A stretch of 64,000 nucleotides of DNA from Stutzerimonas zhaodongensis (GTDB lineage: Bacteria > Pseudomonadota > Gammaproteobacteria > Pseudomonadales > Pseudomonadaceae). Both the position numbers and the translations under genes were made by a program. This document shows positions 34,552-43,570 of the stretch, piece by piece. The notes beneath the pieces are model-generated. The model had not been told where the DNA came from, made no database searches, and saw only the letters and a list, made by a program, of their open reading frames with translations. Each line of letters opens with the position of its first letter. Position 1 is the first letter of the stretch. Where the stretch lies: positions 245,981-309,980 of the forward strand of contig NZ_RFFM01000004.1 in assembly GCF_003696365.1 (NCBI RefSeq). Reading direction: 5' to 3'.

Positions 34552-34795
34552 GACGGCCTCGCCGCAACAGCTGCACCAGTGCTGCACTGGCCACGGCGGC
34601 CAACAACCCCAGCAGCAGCGCAACGTCACGTAGTGCCGGCTGGTCCTGCCACTGCGCCAGAACCAGCAGCAAAGCCGTGCCCGTAGTGCCGAACAGCTGG
34701 ATGGCGAGCAGCCGATCGACCCGACTTGGTCCAAGCACCACACGACCCAAGCCAATGACAATGGTCAGCAGCAGCAGGGACGAGTACACCGCCAT
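34544..34795 (-). CDS. Antiporter subunit MrpF/MnhF-like
   Basis: An 83-residue protein with three helices. The MrpF signature GPSRVDRLLAIQLFGTTGTA is clear, followed by LRDVALLLGLLAAVASAAL. The start is the ATG at 34795, whose first base pairs into the stop codon of the MrpE-like gene (TGATG overlap); the TTG one codon upstream is less likely. MrpF is a small subunit of the hetero-oligomeric antiporter. Confidence 0.87.
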   Translation of the reverse strand: MAVYSSLLLLTIVIGLGRVVLGPSRVDRLLAIQLFGTTGTALLLVLAQWQDQPALRDVALLLGLLAAVASAALVQLLRRGRHD

Positions 34796-35286
34796 CAACG
34801 TGGGATCTCCTGCGTAAGCAGGCGCTGTAGCCGCCGCTCCAGTTCCCGGACCGTGGGTTCCCAGGCCTGACGCTGGTCAAGCACATGGACGCGCATGCTG
34901 TCGCCATCCACGCGCGAGGCCAGGGTACCGGGCAGCAGCCCGACCAGGGCCGAAAGCACCAGCCGTACCTGCGCGGAGCGGGCAGTCAGCGGGTAGACGA
35001 GCCAAGCCGGTTGCAATGACCGTCCAGGATGCAGCGCACGCACGGCGACGTCCCAGGCACCGGCGACCATCTTGGCGAGAAAGAAGCCGATGAAGCCCGG
35101 CAGTACGGACAATGATGGATGCCAGGGTCGCATGCCTAGACAGAGCGAAACTCCAGCAGCGATCAGAACGGTGGGCGCGCCCAGAGACCAGCCGCCGCCT
35201 TCGCTGAATAGAGCCCAGAGCACGGCGTAGATCAACGCCCAGCCCAGCCCATCGCTCAGGCGGTGCTGCCATCCGGTCCGCTCCAT
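34795..35286 (-). CDS. Antiporter subunit MrpE/MnhE-like
   Basis: First gene of the eight-gene operon. The 163-residue protein has two or three N-terminal helices (LIYAVLWALFSEGGGWSLGA, VSLCLGM, LPGFIGFFLAKMVAGAWDVA) and a soluble C-terminal domain with the MrpE blocks LVYPLTARSAQVRLVLSAL, LLPGTLASRVDGD and MRVHVLD. ATG 35286 is preferred for its upstream AAGAGA; an earlier start at 35310 is possible. The operon reads E-F-G-(A/B)-C-D-D-D. Confidence 0.85.
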   Translation of the reverse strand: MERTGWQHRLSDGLGWALIYAVLWALFSEGGGWSLGAPTVLIAAGVSLCLGMRPWHPSLSVLPGFIGFFLAKMVAGAWDVAVRALHPGRSLQPAWLVYPLTARSAQVRLVLSALVGLLPGTLASRVDGDSMRVHVLDQRQAWEPTVRELERRLQRLLTQEIPR

Positions 35287-35511
35287 TTCGGTTCTCTTTA
35301 ATCGACACATCGTGTTTGTTGGACTGAACCCAGCGCAGGCGTTCCGTCACAGAGCGCAAGTAGGGTGTTTCCAGCCATTGCGATGGCGTGCCGCGCTCGT
35401 TCCCGTTGTCTGAAGGGGCAAATGAATGCGCCCATGGGGAAAAAGTGAGCCATTAGCCAGGGAGGGCGGAGCGTCTTGGCCCAGGACTGTCCATCCGCCC
35501 CAGCAGTAGGG

Positions 35512-37569
35512 TCAGCCGAGCCGGAACCGAGCGGTGTTCTGCGCCAGGCTGCGTGTGCCCTCGCCAAGCTGATCAGCTACCCCATGCATTGCCTGAGCGC
35601 CTTCGAGCAGAACCAGGGCCGCCTGATCTACGCGCTGGATATTGCCGCTGACATCCTCTGCTGTGGCGGCCTGCTGCTCCACAGCAGTGGCGATCTGTAC
35701 GATCATGTCGCTGACCCGCTGAACGGCCCCGGCGATCTCGCCCAGGTGGTCGCCCAGTTCGGTGACGGCACCAGCATCGCTATCGGCCTGGCTACAGGCG
35801 GCGTCCATCAGATCCACCGCTTGCTGCACTACCCGTTGCAGCGCCTCGACGGTTGAGCTGATTTCCCTTGTGGACTCCTGAGTGCGCTGCGAAAGGCTGC
35901 GCACCTCATCGGCGACCACCGCAAAACCACGGCCCTGCTCACCGGCCCGCGCGGCCTCGATGGCTGCGTTGAGTGCCAACAAGTTGGTCTGCTCAGCGAT
36001 ACCTTTGATGACGTCGACAACACGGTCGATCTGCTGCGCCTGATCGCGCAGTTGGCCCAGCGCCGCAGACGTCTCGCCCATGCGCTGGGTAAGTTGCCGC
36101 ATGCTGGCGGTGGTCTGCACACTTCGCTGATTGCTCTGTTCGGCGATCTGGCGTGTCTGCGCGGCATCCTGCGAGGCTTGCTCGCAGCTTTCGGCAACTG
36201 CCTGGGCGGTCGCCGCCATCTCGGTCGCGGCAGTGGCGATCTGACTGACCTGCGATTGTTGATCTTCCACCGAGCGCAAGGACTGCTGCGCCTGCCCTGT
36301 GAGCGCTTGCACCGTTCCGCCAAGCACGGCGCTCTGCTGGTTTACACCTTGCAGTGAGCTACGCAGCTGCGCCACCGCCTCATTCAATGCCGTACCGATC
36401 AGGGCCAACTCATCGTGGCCATGGGTACGTGTTTCGCAGCGCAGATCCCCGTCACGCAGCGATTGCGCCATGGCGGTGATGCGCGCTGTACTGGCGCGGA
36501 TCGAAGCCTGCAGGCAGACCAGGGTGTACAGCGCCAGCAGCACCAGCAGGCCGAATGCAGCGGCGGTCAAAGCCAGCGCCTGCAGTGCTTGTTCACGGTA
36601 TTCGGCCAGCCGCTGATCGAGCGCCCCCAGTGTCGCTGCCTGCAGTTGGTGCACCTGCTGGAGTGTGGCGTCCATACCTTGCTCGAATGCCCTGGCGTCC
36701 AGCTTGACGCTGCCATCGAAAAGGTCGCGGTCGAGCTGCGCTATCCATCCGTCGATCGCCTGCAAGCTGCTGCGATAGCCCTGCTCCCATACGCTCAGCG
36801 AAGCGGGCAGTTTGCCTTGCAGGTGGTCACCATATTTACCCAGCTGGGTGCGCTGAGCTTCGCTGGCGCTACGTATTTCGCGCAGCTGCAGGCGACTCTG
36901 CATACTGAACTGGCCGGAGGCGACCACCCCTTGGCCGACGCTCGCGAGCACGCCGAGTTGCTGCAGCAGGCTTGGCGCGCCCTGCGTGACCATCTGCATC
37001 ATCAGGTAGGTTTCCAGCCAGGGGTCGAGGATCAGGCCGCTGTCAGTGGCGATCTGCTCGCGCACCCTCACCACTTGTTGCAGCCCATCGGTGAAGCGGT
37101 TGTAGGCATCCGGCCACCAGGCTGTGCCCTGCAGCGCCCCGGTACGCAAACCATCTCGCTGCGCCTGGAGCTGGGCCACTGAAGCGAGCACCTCCGCGCT
37201 GGAACCCTCCTCGTTCAGTCGAGCCTGCAACTCGACGAGGGCGCCGTCGAGCTGGGACTCGCTGCGCTGCATGGCGTCCATCAGGACGCGAGTTTCGCTG
37301 CTGATTTCACGGTTGGTTTCGCTGGCCTTCCAGCGTGCCGTGAGGTTGCGTTGCGCGACCAGCAGCGTCTCGACCTGATCCAACGCGATCAGTTGCCGAA
37401 CACCGGAGCGCTCGCTGGCGACCAGTTGCAATTTGTCCGTATAACCATGACCAATGGCCCAGACCGCGTAACCCAGCGGCAATACGAACATCAGCGCCAG
37501 CAGCTGGAACTTGCGGGCGAAACTGATGCGTTCGAGGGTGCGCACTCCTGGCAACAACAAGGCATTCAT
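35512..37569 (-). CDS. Methyl-accepting chemotaxis protein
   Basis: A 685-residue chemoreceptor. One membrane helix lies at about 20-42, a long helical periplasmic domain at about 43-335, and a second helix at about 350-372 ([20 protein letters not shown]), then HAMP and a signalling domain with the hairpin tip [20 protein letters not shown] and [15 protein letters not shown]. The periplasmic part is a large helical sensor of no recognised type. The C-terminus (NTARFRLG) lacks a CheR/CheB tethering pentapeptide. AAGGAG precedes the ATG at 37569; the frame is open further upstream without support. The ligand is unknown. Confidence 0.92.
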   Translation of the reverse strand: MNALLLPGVRTLERISFARKFQLLALMFVLPLGYAVWAIGHGYTDKLQLVASERSGVRQLIALDQVETLLVAQRNLTARWKASETNREISSETRVLMDAMQRSESQLDGALVELQARLNEEGSSAEVLASVAQLQAQRDGLRTGALQGTAWWPDAYNRFTDGLQQVVRVREQIATDSGLILDPWLETYLMMQMVTQGAPSLLQQLGVLASVGQGVVASGQFSMQSRLQLREIRSASEAQRTQLGKYGDHLQGKLPASLSVWEQGYRSSLQAIDGWIAQLDRDLFDGSVKLDARAFEQGMDATLQQVHQLQAATLGALDQRLAEYREQALQALALTAAAFGLLVLLALYTLVCLQASIRASTARITAMAQSLRDGDLRCETRTHGHDELALIGTALNEAVAQLRSSLQGVNQQSAVLGGTVQALTGQAQQSLRSVEDQQSQVSQIATAATEMAATAQAVAESCEQASQDAAQTRQIAEQSNQRSVQTTASMRQLTQRMGETSAALGQLRDQAQQIDRVVDVIKGIAEQTNLLALNAAIEAARAGEQGRGFAVVADEVRSLSQRTQESTREISSTVEALQRVVQQAVDLMDAACSQADSDAGAVTELGDHLGEIAGAVQRVSDMIVQIATAVEQQAATAEDVSGNIQRVDQAALVLLEGAQAMHGVADQLGEGTRSLAQNTARFRLG

Positions 37570-37981
37570 CACCGATCTCCTTGATCGTTCACTGCATTCA
37601 CCAACGGGCGAGCCGGTGCAAGGCCGGAACCGAAGCAAAGGGCGCGCCATGCACGGTCATCACGTACCTGGCGAGGCAGCCATGCACCAATAAAAGCACT
37701 GTGCCATCAACCCAGCTTCGGAAGTCTAGTCAGCCGGCTGGAATCTGCCGGCAGAAGTGCCCAACCGCGAGCATGCTTCAATCGCGCGCGCACCAAATTC
37801 AGCCGCAGCGCCCCATGCTTGAGCGCTGCAGGGAAACCTTTGGCCGCCTCGCCGCTCGAATCACCAACGTCGGTTTTACTCCGACGCAGCGAACCGCCAC
37901 CCTCGTTGGTGGTATGGATCACTGGGCAGCAGCCCAAGCCTGCGTGATGCCTGTCCCGGGCACGCGTGCGAGGAGCCTTCG
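37570..37981. other. 412-base intergenic region upstream of cstA
   Basis: This lies between the divergent chemoreceptor and cstA genes. No coding frame is convincing. Close to cstA are two small hairpins: CGTCGG / CCGACG at 37868-37886 and CCACC / GGTGG at 37897-37912. A palindrome GCACGCGTGC lies just before the Shine-Dalgarno AGGAG. They may be part of a structured cstA leader. Confidence 0.5.
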
Positions 37982-39664
37982 ATGAGTGCGATTGCGTTGA
38001 TGATTGTGGGGCTGGCGGCGATGTCGCTGGGGTATCTGTTCTACTCGAAGTTCATCGCCGAGAAGATATATCGCCTTGATCCCAACTACCGTACCCCCGC
38101 CCACACCATGCGCGACGGCGTGGATTACGTGCCGACCAACAAGTTTGTGCTCTGGGGCCACCACTTCACCTCGGTGGCGGGCGCCGCTCCCATCGTCGGG
38201 CCAGCGATTGCGGTTATCTGGGGTTGGGTTCCAGCTTTCATGTGGGTGGTGCTGGGGACGATCTTTTTTGCCGGCATCCACGATTTCGGCGCGCTCTGGG
38301 CCAGCGCTCGCAACCGCGGGCAATCGGTCGGGATGCTTAGCGGCCGGCTGATCGGCTCACGTGGACGCAGCCTGTTCCTGGTGGTGATCTTCCTTGTGCT
38401 GCTGATGGTCAACGGCGCCTTTGCGGCTGTGATCTCCAACCTGCTGGTCTCGACGCCGACCTCGGTGATTCCGGTGTGGGGCGCAATCGTCGTCGCGCTG
38501 GTGATCGGCCAGCTGATCTACCGTTACAACGTCAAGCTGCTGTGGCCTTCTCTGGGCGGCGTGATCGTGCTCTATCTGCTGATCCTGCTGGGGAGCCAAT
38601 TCCCAGTCTCGCTACCTGACACAGTGCTGGGCCTGAGCGCCAAGTCGTTCTGGATTCTGCTGCTGTTCGCCTATGCCGCCATCGCTTCGCTGCTGCCGGT
38701 ATGGGTACTGTTGCAACCGCGTGATTACATCAACGGCCTGCAATTGTTCGTCGGCCTTGGCTTGCTCTACATGGCTGTGCTGTTCGGCGCGCCGGAGCTG
38801 GTGGCGCCTGCCTACAACAACGAGCTGCCGGCCGATAGCCCAAGCATCGTGCCGCTGCTGTTCGTCACCATCGCCTGTGGTGCGATTTCCGGCTTCCACG
38901 GGCTGGTCGCCTCCGGCACTACGTCCAAGCAGCTGGATAAAGAAACCGACGCACGCTTTGTCGGCTATTTCGGCGCTGTGGGTGAAGGCATGCTCTCGCT
39001 GGCGGCGATCATCTGCTGCACCGCCGGCTTTGCCACGCTGCTGGACTGGCAGCAGGTCTACACCGCCTTTGGCCAAGGCGGGGTGAACGCGTTCGTCCAG
39101 GGTGGCGGCACGCTGCTCGCCAACGGCCTCGGCCTGCCGGCGGACCTCGGCGCAACCATCCTCGCGGTGATGGCGATCCTCTTCGCCGGCACCACGATGG
39201 ACACCGGTCTGCGTCTGCAGCGCTTCGTCATTCAGGAGGCCGGCGAACTGGCTGGGATCAAGGTGAACACCTTGGTGGGCACCTTCATTGCGGTCGGCGT
39301 ATGCATGGCGCTGGCTTTCGGTGCCGGCGCCGAAGGCAGTGGCGGCATGGCGATCTGGCCGCTGTTCGGCACCACCAACCAACTGCTGGCAGGCCTGACG
39401 CTGTCGATCATCACCGTGCTGCTGATCAAGCAGGGCCGCCCGGCTATGTACACCCTGGTGCCGCTGGTATTCCTGCTGGCGATGTCCATCTATGCGCTTC
39501 TGGTGCAAATGGGGCAGTTCTACCGGGCCGAGAACTGGCTGCTGCTGGGCATGGACGTGGTGATCCTGATCGCCGCGCTGTGGGTCACCCTGGAATCGGT
39601 GATCGCCATGCGCAAGGGCCGCGACCCAGCTGCCGACATGACCACGGACGAGCCGTTGCCATGA
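37982..39664 (+). CDS. CstA family permease (carbon starvation protein / pyruvate transporter)
   Basis: A 560-residue inner-membrane protein with about 15 helices. The family signatures are the N-terminal DGVDYVPTNKFVLWGHHFTS, VAGAAPIVGPAIAVIWGW, PAFMWVVLG and FHGLVASGTTSKQLDKE. CstA and BtsT proteins take up pyruvate or peptides in known cases. It is shorter than E. coli CstA (about 700 residues), the short form often paired with a cory-CC-star gene. AGGAG stands upstream of the ATG. Its stop overlaps the next start by 4 bases (ATGA), the first step of a tightly coupled three-gene unit. Confidence 0.9.
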   Translation: MSAIALMIVGLAAMSLGYLFYSKFIAEKIYRLDPNYRTPAHTMRDGVDYVPTNKFVLWGHHFTSVAGAAPIVGPAIAVIWGWVPAFMWVVLGTIFFAGIHDFGALWASARNRGQSVGMLSGRLIGSRGRSLFLVVIFLVLLMVNGAFAAVISNLLVSTPTSVIPVWGAIVVALVIGQLIYRYNVKLLWPSLGGVIVLYLLILLGSQFPVSLPDTVLGLSAKSFWILLLFAYAAIASLLPVWVLLQPRDYINGLQLFVGLGLLYMAVLFGAPELVAPAYNNELPADSPSIVPLLFVTIACGAISGFHGLVASGTTSKQLDKETDARFVGYFGAVGEGMLSLAAIICCTAGFATLLDWQQVYTAFGQGGVNAFVQGGGTLLANGLGLPADLGATILAVMAILFAGTTMDTGLRLQRFVIQEAGELAGIKVNTLVGTFIAVGVCMALAFGAGAEGSGGMAIWPLFGTTNQLLAGLTLSIITVLLIKQGRPAMYTLVPLVFLLAMSIYALLVQMGQFYRAENWLLLGMDVVILIAALWVTLESVIAMRKGRDPAADMTTDEPLP

Positions 39665-39924
39665 CCCAGCAGCCGTTCTTCGAACGCCTTTCGCACGGGC
39701 TCAAGGAGTTCTACGTTGCGCCGTATCGACGTACCTTCGCCCGTGCCCGGCGTGACGAGGACGACCTGTTCATGTTGCTGGTGTTCTCCGAAGCACTGGG
39801 CGTGCCCAACCCGGCGGCCTGGTACACCCTGGAGCTGATGCCGGAACTCTACGAACGCTTCCATGACTGGCACCTGCGCATGGGCATGGAGCACTCGCCG
39901 CTGGACCACATCGGATGCTGCTAG
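39661..39924 (+). CDS. cory-CC-star protein
   Basis: An 87-residue soluble protein ending in Gly-Cys-Cys-stop. Database annotators use the name cory-CC-star for small proteins whose final two residues are an invariant Cys pair. The core is FFERLSHGLKEFYVAPYRRT, FARARRDEDDLF, PNPAAWYTLEL and EHSPLDHIGCC. It sits between the CstA permease and an ArsA-type ATPase, overlapping both. The terminal CC could bind metal or a thiol ligand, or be a target for the ATPase; this is inference. No biochemical function is established as far as I know. Confidence 0.85.
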   Translation: MTQQPFFERLSHGLKEFYVAPYRRTFARARRDEDDLFMLLVFSEALGVPNPAAWYTLELMPELYERFHDWHLRMGMEHSPLDHIGCC

Positions 39925-40919
39925 AACTTGCGACCCGGCGCCGCGTGCTGTTCGTAGGCGGCAAGGGCGGCGTCGGCAAGACCACTGTTGCAGCCGCCAC
40001 GGCGTTGCAGCAGGCGCGCACCGGGCGCCGCGTGCTGCTGATCTCCACCGATCCGGCCCACAATCTTGGGCACCTGTGGAATCGCTCGATCGGTTCGAAC
40101 ATCGTGCGCCTGGCGGCTGGACTCGATGGCATGGAGCTCGACCCCGATGAGACCGTTCGCCAGCACCTCGACGAAGTCGGCGCAGCGCTGCGTCGGCTGA
40201 TGCCGCCGCATCTCGCCGGCGAAGTCGACAAGCACATGGCGCTATCCCGCGACGCACCCGGCATGCATGAAGCGGCATTACTCGAACGGATCGCGGATAC
40301 CCTCATCCAGGGCCTGGCCGACTACGATCTGTTGGTCTTCGATACCGCTCCATCGGGCCACACCTCGCGCCTGATGGCCCTGCCGGAAATGATGACCGCA
40401 TGGACCGAGGGGCTGCTGCAGCGCCAGGAACGCAGCAAGCGCTTCGGCGATGTACTGCGCAATTTCGGCAAGGACGACAGCGGCCTAGGTGAAAGCGTGC
40501 TCGGCCAGGAGAAGGCGGACGGCGAAGACCGTCAACAGCGCGTGCGCCAGCTGCTCTACCGACGCCGTGAACGCTTCAGCCAGCTGCGCGACGTGATACA
40601 GGACCGGCAGCGCTGTGCCTTCGTCATCGTCCTGGCCGCCGAGCGACTGCCGGTGCTGGAGACAATCGAGCTACAGGCACAGCTGCAACGCAGCGGTATC
40701 GAAGTAGCCGGGCTGGTGGTCAACAAGCGCTCCCCGGCCGACGCTGGCGCCTTCCTTGCAGAACGCCATGCGCAGGAACAACGACATCTGGACACCTTGC
40801 GACAAGCGCTACCCGACCTTGCGCTGCAACAGCTGCCTCTACTGGCCGAAGACGTGATCGGCGAAGCGGCGCTCGATGCGTTCGGGGAGCGGCTCGCTGT
40901 CCCGACAAAAACCCCGTAA
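39915..40919 (+). CDS. ArsA/GET3-family ATPase
   Basis: A 334-residue soluble ATPase with a single ArsA half. The deviant P-loop is FVGGKGGVGKTTV (residues 13-25), the A-loop/switch I region is LISTDPAHNLGHLWN, and the switch II motif is DTAPSGHTSRLMALPE. Related enzymes drive arsenite efflux (ArsA) or insert tail-anchored proteins (Get3). Its ATG at 39915 overlaps the end of the cory-CC-star gene by 10 bases, so the three genes are translated together. No arsenic genes are near, which argues against a resistance role. Confidence 0.88.
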   Translation: MLLELATRRRVLFVGGKGGVGKTTVAAATALQQARTGRRVLLISTDPAHNLGHLWNRSIGSNIVRLAAGLDGMELDPDETVRQHLDEVGAALRRLMPPHLAGEVDKHMALSRDAPGMHEAALLERIADTLIQGLADYDLLVFDTAPSGHTSRLMALPEMMTAWTEGLLQRQERSKRFGDVLRNFGKDDSGLGESVLGQEKADGEDRQQRVRQLLYRRRERFSQLRDVIQDRQRCAFVIVLAAERLPVLETIELQAQLQRSGIEVAGLVVNKRSPADAGAFLAERHAQEQRHLDTLRQALPDLALQQLPLLAEDVIGEAALDAFGERLAVPTKTP

Positions 40920-40985
40920 CAGTCTTTATGTCTACACCAGACGAGGCCTGTAGATAATCCTCGGCACAACTTCCGGAAGCTGAGC

Positions 40986-41429
40986 ATGACCGCCTACCTG
41001 CGCGCCCTCCTGATTTTTCTGCTGGCTGTGGCCTTTGCCACGGTCCTCGGTTCGATCATCCAGACCCAGATCAACCTGGCTGCCCTTCAAAGCCTGGGTG
41101 CACCGGTCAGCCTGTCGGTGCGGCTGAACGCTACTGTTCGTGACCTGCTGGGCTTCACCCCGGCGTATGCCGGAATCATGGCCGTCACGCTTATGTTCGC
41201 AATGCCCCTTGCCGCGCTCGCGTCCCGCTTTCTACCTACCTGGCGACTGCCGCTGTACTTCCTGGCTGGGGGCCTTGGCCTGCTGGCTGCATTCCAGATC
41301 GCTGACGCGGTCGCCCCGATGCCGACTCTGATCGCCGCCACCCGCAGCGCCGAAGGCACCGCCGCGATGATGCTCAGCGGTGCATTCGGCGGCCTTCTGT
41401 TCGCTACGCTACGGAGGCCACGCCAATGA
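40986..41429 (+). CDS. Hypothetical inner-membrane protein, four helices
   Basis: A 147-residue hydrophobic protein with predicted helices at about 5-27, 62-82, 90-110 and 122-142. No family is recognised. The ATG at 40986 gives a plausible first helix (LRALLIFLLAVAFATVLG). Its stop overlaps the start of the downstream YliI-like dehydrogenase by 4 bases (ATGA), so the two are cotranscribed. It could anchor or pass electrons from that periplasmic enzyme, but nothing in the sequence shows a cofactor site. Confidence 0.65.
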   Translation: MTAYLRALLIFLLAVAFATVLGSIIQTQINLAALQSLGAPVSLSVRLNATVRDLLGFTPAYAGIMAVTLMFAMPLAALASRFLPTWRLPLYFLAGGLGLLAAFQIADAVAPMPTLIAATRSAEGTAAMMLSGAFGGLLFATLRRPRQ

Positions 41430-42559
41430 GAGCGCTGATGCTGATGCACAAACCGCTCATGGCAGGGCTGCTGGCGTTTGCACTGGCAAATCACGCAGCC
41501 GCACGCGGCGAATATCAGATCGAAACGCTGACCGAAGGCTTGCAGTACCCCTGGGCGCTGGCATTTTTACCGGACGGTCGAATGCTGGTGACCGAGCGCG
41601 TGGGTCGGTTGCGCATGATCGAGGCCGATGGCGAACTTCGGGACGAGCCCATCGACGGCGTACCCATGGGATATCAGAACACCCAGGCGGGCCTGATGCA
41701 CGTTGCGCTGGACCCTGACTTCGGGACCACTCCCTGGGTATACCTGACCCTGGCCTACGGCAAGGACAGTGCGAATAATACGCGGCTGATACGAGGACGG
41801 CTGGTCGAGGATCGCCTGGAAGAGGTGGAAACGCTGTTCGACGCCCATCCCGCCAAGGCTGGCGGTTCCCATTACGGCGGCCGCATCGCGTTTCTGCCTG
41901 ACAAGACGCTGGTCCTGACGCTGGGCGACGGCTTCGATTATCGAGAACAGGCGCAGAACCTGGATAACCATCTAGGCACTCTGGTCCGCCTGACGCGCGA
42001 AGGCAAAGCGCCCGAGGACAATCCCTTTCATGGCCGCACCGGCATGGCCAACGAGATCTACAGCTATGGCCACCGCAACGTTCAGGGCATTGCCTACGAC
42101 CGGAAAAACGACCGACTGCTGATCAACGAGCATGGCCCAAAGGGGGGCGATGAAATCAACCTGATAGAAGCCGGGGCTAACTACGGTTGGCCTCTGGCAA
42201 CCTTCGGTCTGGATTACACCGGGGCACAGGTCAGCCCATTTCAGACCCGCCCGGAGACCGTAGCACCCTTGCTGCACTGGACCCCTTCCATCGCACCCAG
42301 CGCACTGGCGATCTACGAGGGTTCGCTGTTCCCAGACTGGCAGGGCGATCTGTTCAACGCCGCGTTGGTCGCCAAGGAAGTTCGTCGGGTCCGCTTGATC
42401 GACGGTGAGGTTGCCGAACAGGAAACACTGTTCGCCGAACTCGACGAGCGGATACGCGATGTTCAGGTCGGCCCCGATGGCGCCCTCTACCTGCTCACCG
42501 ACGGGCCTGAGGGCCGGCTTCTGAAGGTTACGCCGGCAGCGGACCCGGATTCGGACTGA
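41426..42559 (+). CDS. PQQ-dependent aldose sugar dehydrogenase (YliI-like)
   Basis: A 377-residue periplasmic six-bladed propeller. The signal peptide ends LANHAAA; the family blocks are LQYPWALAFLPDGRMLVTER, YGGRIAFLPDKTLVLTLGD, YGHRNVQGIAYD, NEHGPKGGDEINLIEAG and NYGWPLAT. Residues of this type bind PQQ and calcium in the soluble glucose and aldose dehydrogenases. The family oxidises free aldoses in the periplasm. Whether the host makes PQQ cannot be told from this window. The start overlaps the previous gene by 4 bases. Confidence 0.88.
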   Translation: MRALMLMHKPLMAGLLAFALANHAAARGEYQIETLTEGLQYPWALAFLPDGRMLVTERVGRLRMIEADGELRDEPIDGVPMGYQNTQAGLMHVALDPDFGTTPWVYLTLAYGKDSANNTRLIRGRLVEDRLEEVETLFDAHPAKAGGSHYGGRIAFLPDKTLVLTLGDGFDYREQAQNLDNHLGTLVRLTREGKAPEDNPFHGRTGMANEIYSYGHRNVQGIAYDRKNDRLLINEHGPKGGDEINLIEAGANYGWPLATFGLDYTGAQVSPFQTRPETVAPLLHWTPSIAPSALAIYEGSLFPDWQGDLFNAALVAKEVRRVRLIDGEVAEQETLFAELDERIRDVQVGPDGALYLLTDGPEGRLLKVTPAADPDSD

Positions 42560-42656
42560 GCTTCGCATCCGCATCTCCAACGCCTGGCCGGCCGCTGCTG
42601 TTCATCCATTGTGCAGACCGCCGAGCGGGGCCCCTTCCAAGTGCAAAAAATCTCCG

Positions 42657-42662
42657 TATAGT
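42657..42662 (+). promoter_or_regulatory. Possible -10 box upstream of the ABM-domain gene
   Basis: TATAGT lies in the 260-base gap before the gene at 42820, 158 bases upstream of its start. No good -35 box is present at the expected distance, so this is a weak candidate. A long leader would result. Confidence 0.25.
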
Positions 42663-42819
42663 GCGCCGTCGCCTGCCGCTTGCACCGACCTTACCGGGTC
42701 CGGCGTGGTCAGACGACAGGGCATGATCCTTGCCTGAATTATTTCCGCAGCCCACCACCCCGGCGCTGCGTTTGCCGAATCCCCTATCCGGGTGGCCGGC
42801 CTGATGCTGGAGATACACG

Positions 42820-43395
42820 ATGTCTACCGAACCCGTCACTCTGATGGTGGCCCGCCGTGTGCGCGATGGCCGCTACCACGACCTCCTGGCCTGGCTGCAC
42901 GAAGGCGAACAATTGGCCGCGGACTTTCCCGGCTATCTTGGTTCCGGCGTATTGGCGCCCCCGCCCGGTGACGATGAATTCCAGATCGTCTTCCGCTTCG
43001 CCGATGAGCAGACACTCGACGTCTGGGAGCACTCAGCTTCGCGTCGTGCCTGGCTGCAACGTGGCAGCGATCTGTTCGGCCAGCCCCACGAGCAACGCGC
43101 ACGCGGTATCGACACCTGGTTCGGCAATAACGACAGCACTCCACCGCCGCGCTGGAAACAGAGCGTAGCAATCTGGCTGGCGTTCTTTCCGGTCTCTCTG
43201 CTGTTCAACATGCTGTTCGGCGGCGTGCTCAGCGAACTTGGGCTGGTAGCCCGCATCTTGATCAGCACCCTCGCGCTGACGCCACTGATGACCTATCTAT
43301 TCATCCCCCTATCCACACGCCTGCTGGCGCCCTGGCTGACCGCCGCGCCGCGCCCCGGCCTGCGCCCTGCAAAATCGGCTGCGTCCGCCCGCTGA
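42820..43395 (+). CDS. ABM-domain protein with C-terminal membrane helices
   Basis: A 191-residue protein. The N-terminal 100 residues fit the dimeric ferredoxin-like antibiotic biosynthesis monooxygenase (ABM) fold: PVTLMVARRVRDGRYHDLLA, GYLGSGVLAPPPGDDEFQIV and FRFADEQTLDVWEHS. The remainder has two predicted helices (about 110-130 and 140-165) and a basic tail. ABM proteins with membrane tails are common in bacteria, without an established role. It starts at an ATG with GGAG upstream and stands alone. Confidence 0.78.
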   Translation: MSTEPVTLMVARRVRDGRYHDLLAWLHEGEQLAADFPGYLGSGVLAPPPGDDEFQIVFRFADEQTLDVWEHSASRRAWLQRGSDLFGQPHEQRARGIDTWFGNNDSTPPPRWKQSVAIWLAFFPVSLLFNMLFGGVLSELGLVARILISTLALTPLMTYLFIPLSTRLLAPWLTAAPRPGLRPAKSAASAR

Positions 43396-43570
43396 TCGGA
43401 ATGGCCAAGGAAGGCCATACAAATTCGTTGCTGCCACTCGTCTGACGCCACTAAAGTGCCATCAGTGCACGCCGATACGCTGCTTGCCGATCACTACGTA
43501 AGTGATGGGAGCCTCGGCCGTTGGTAGTTGTAGCCGTTCAGCGCGACGGCAAACCGAAATTGCGTGGTGG

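Noticed and set aside
35460..35511. Inverted repeat GGGCGGA / TCCGCCC after the chemoreceptor gene
   Set aside because: The loop exceeds 20 bases and there is no T tract; not convincing as a terminator or riboswitch.
39915..40919. Arsenic-resistance role for the ArsA-type ATPase
   Set aside because: No arsB, arsC, arsD or arsR gene is nearby, the protein has one ATPase half, and its coupling is to CstA and a cory-CC-star gene.
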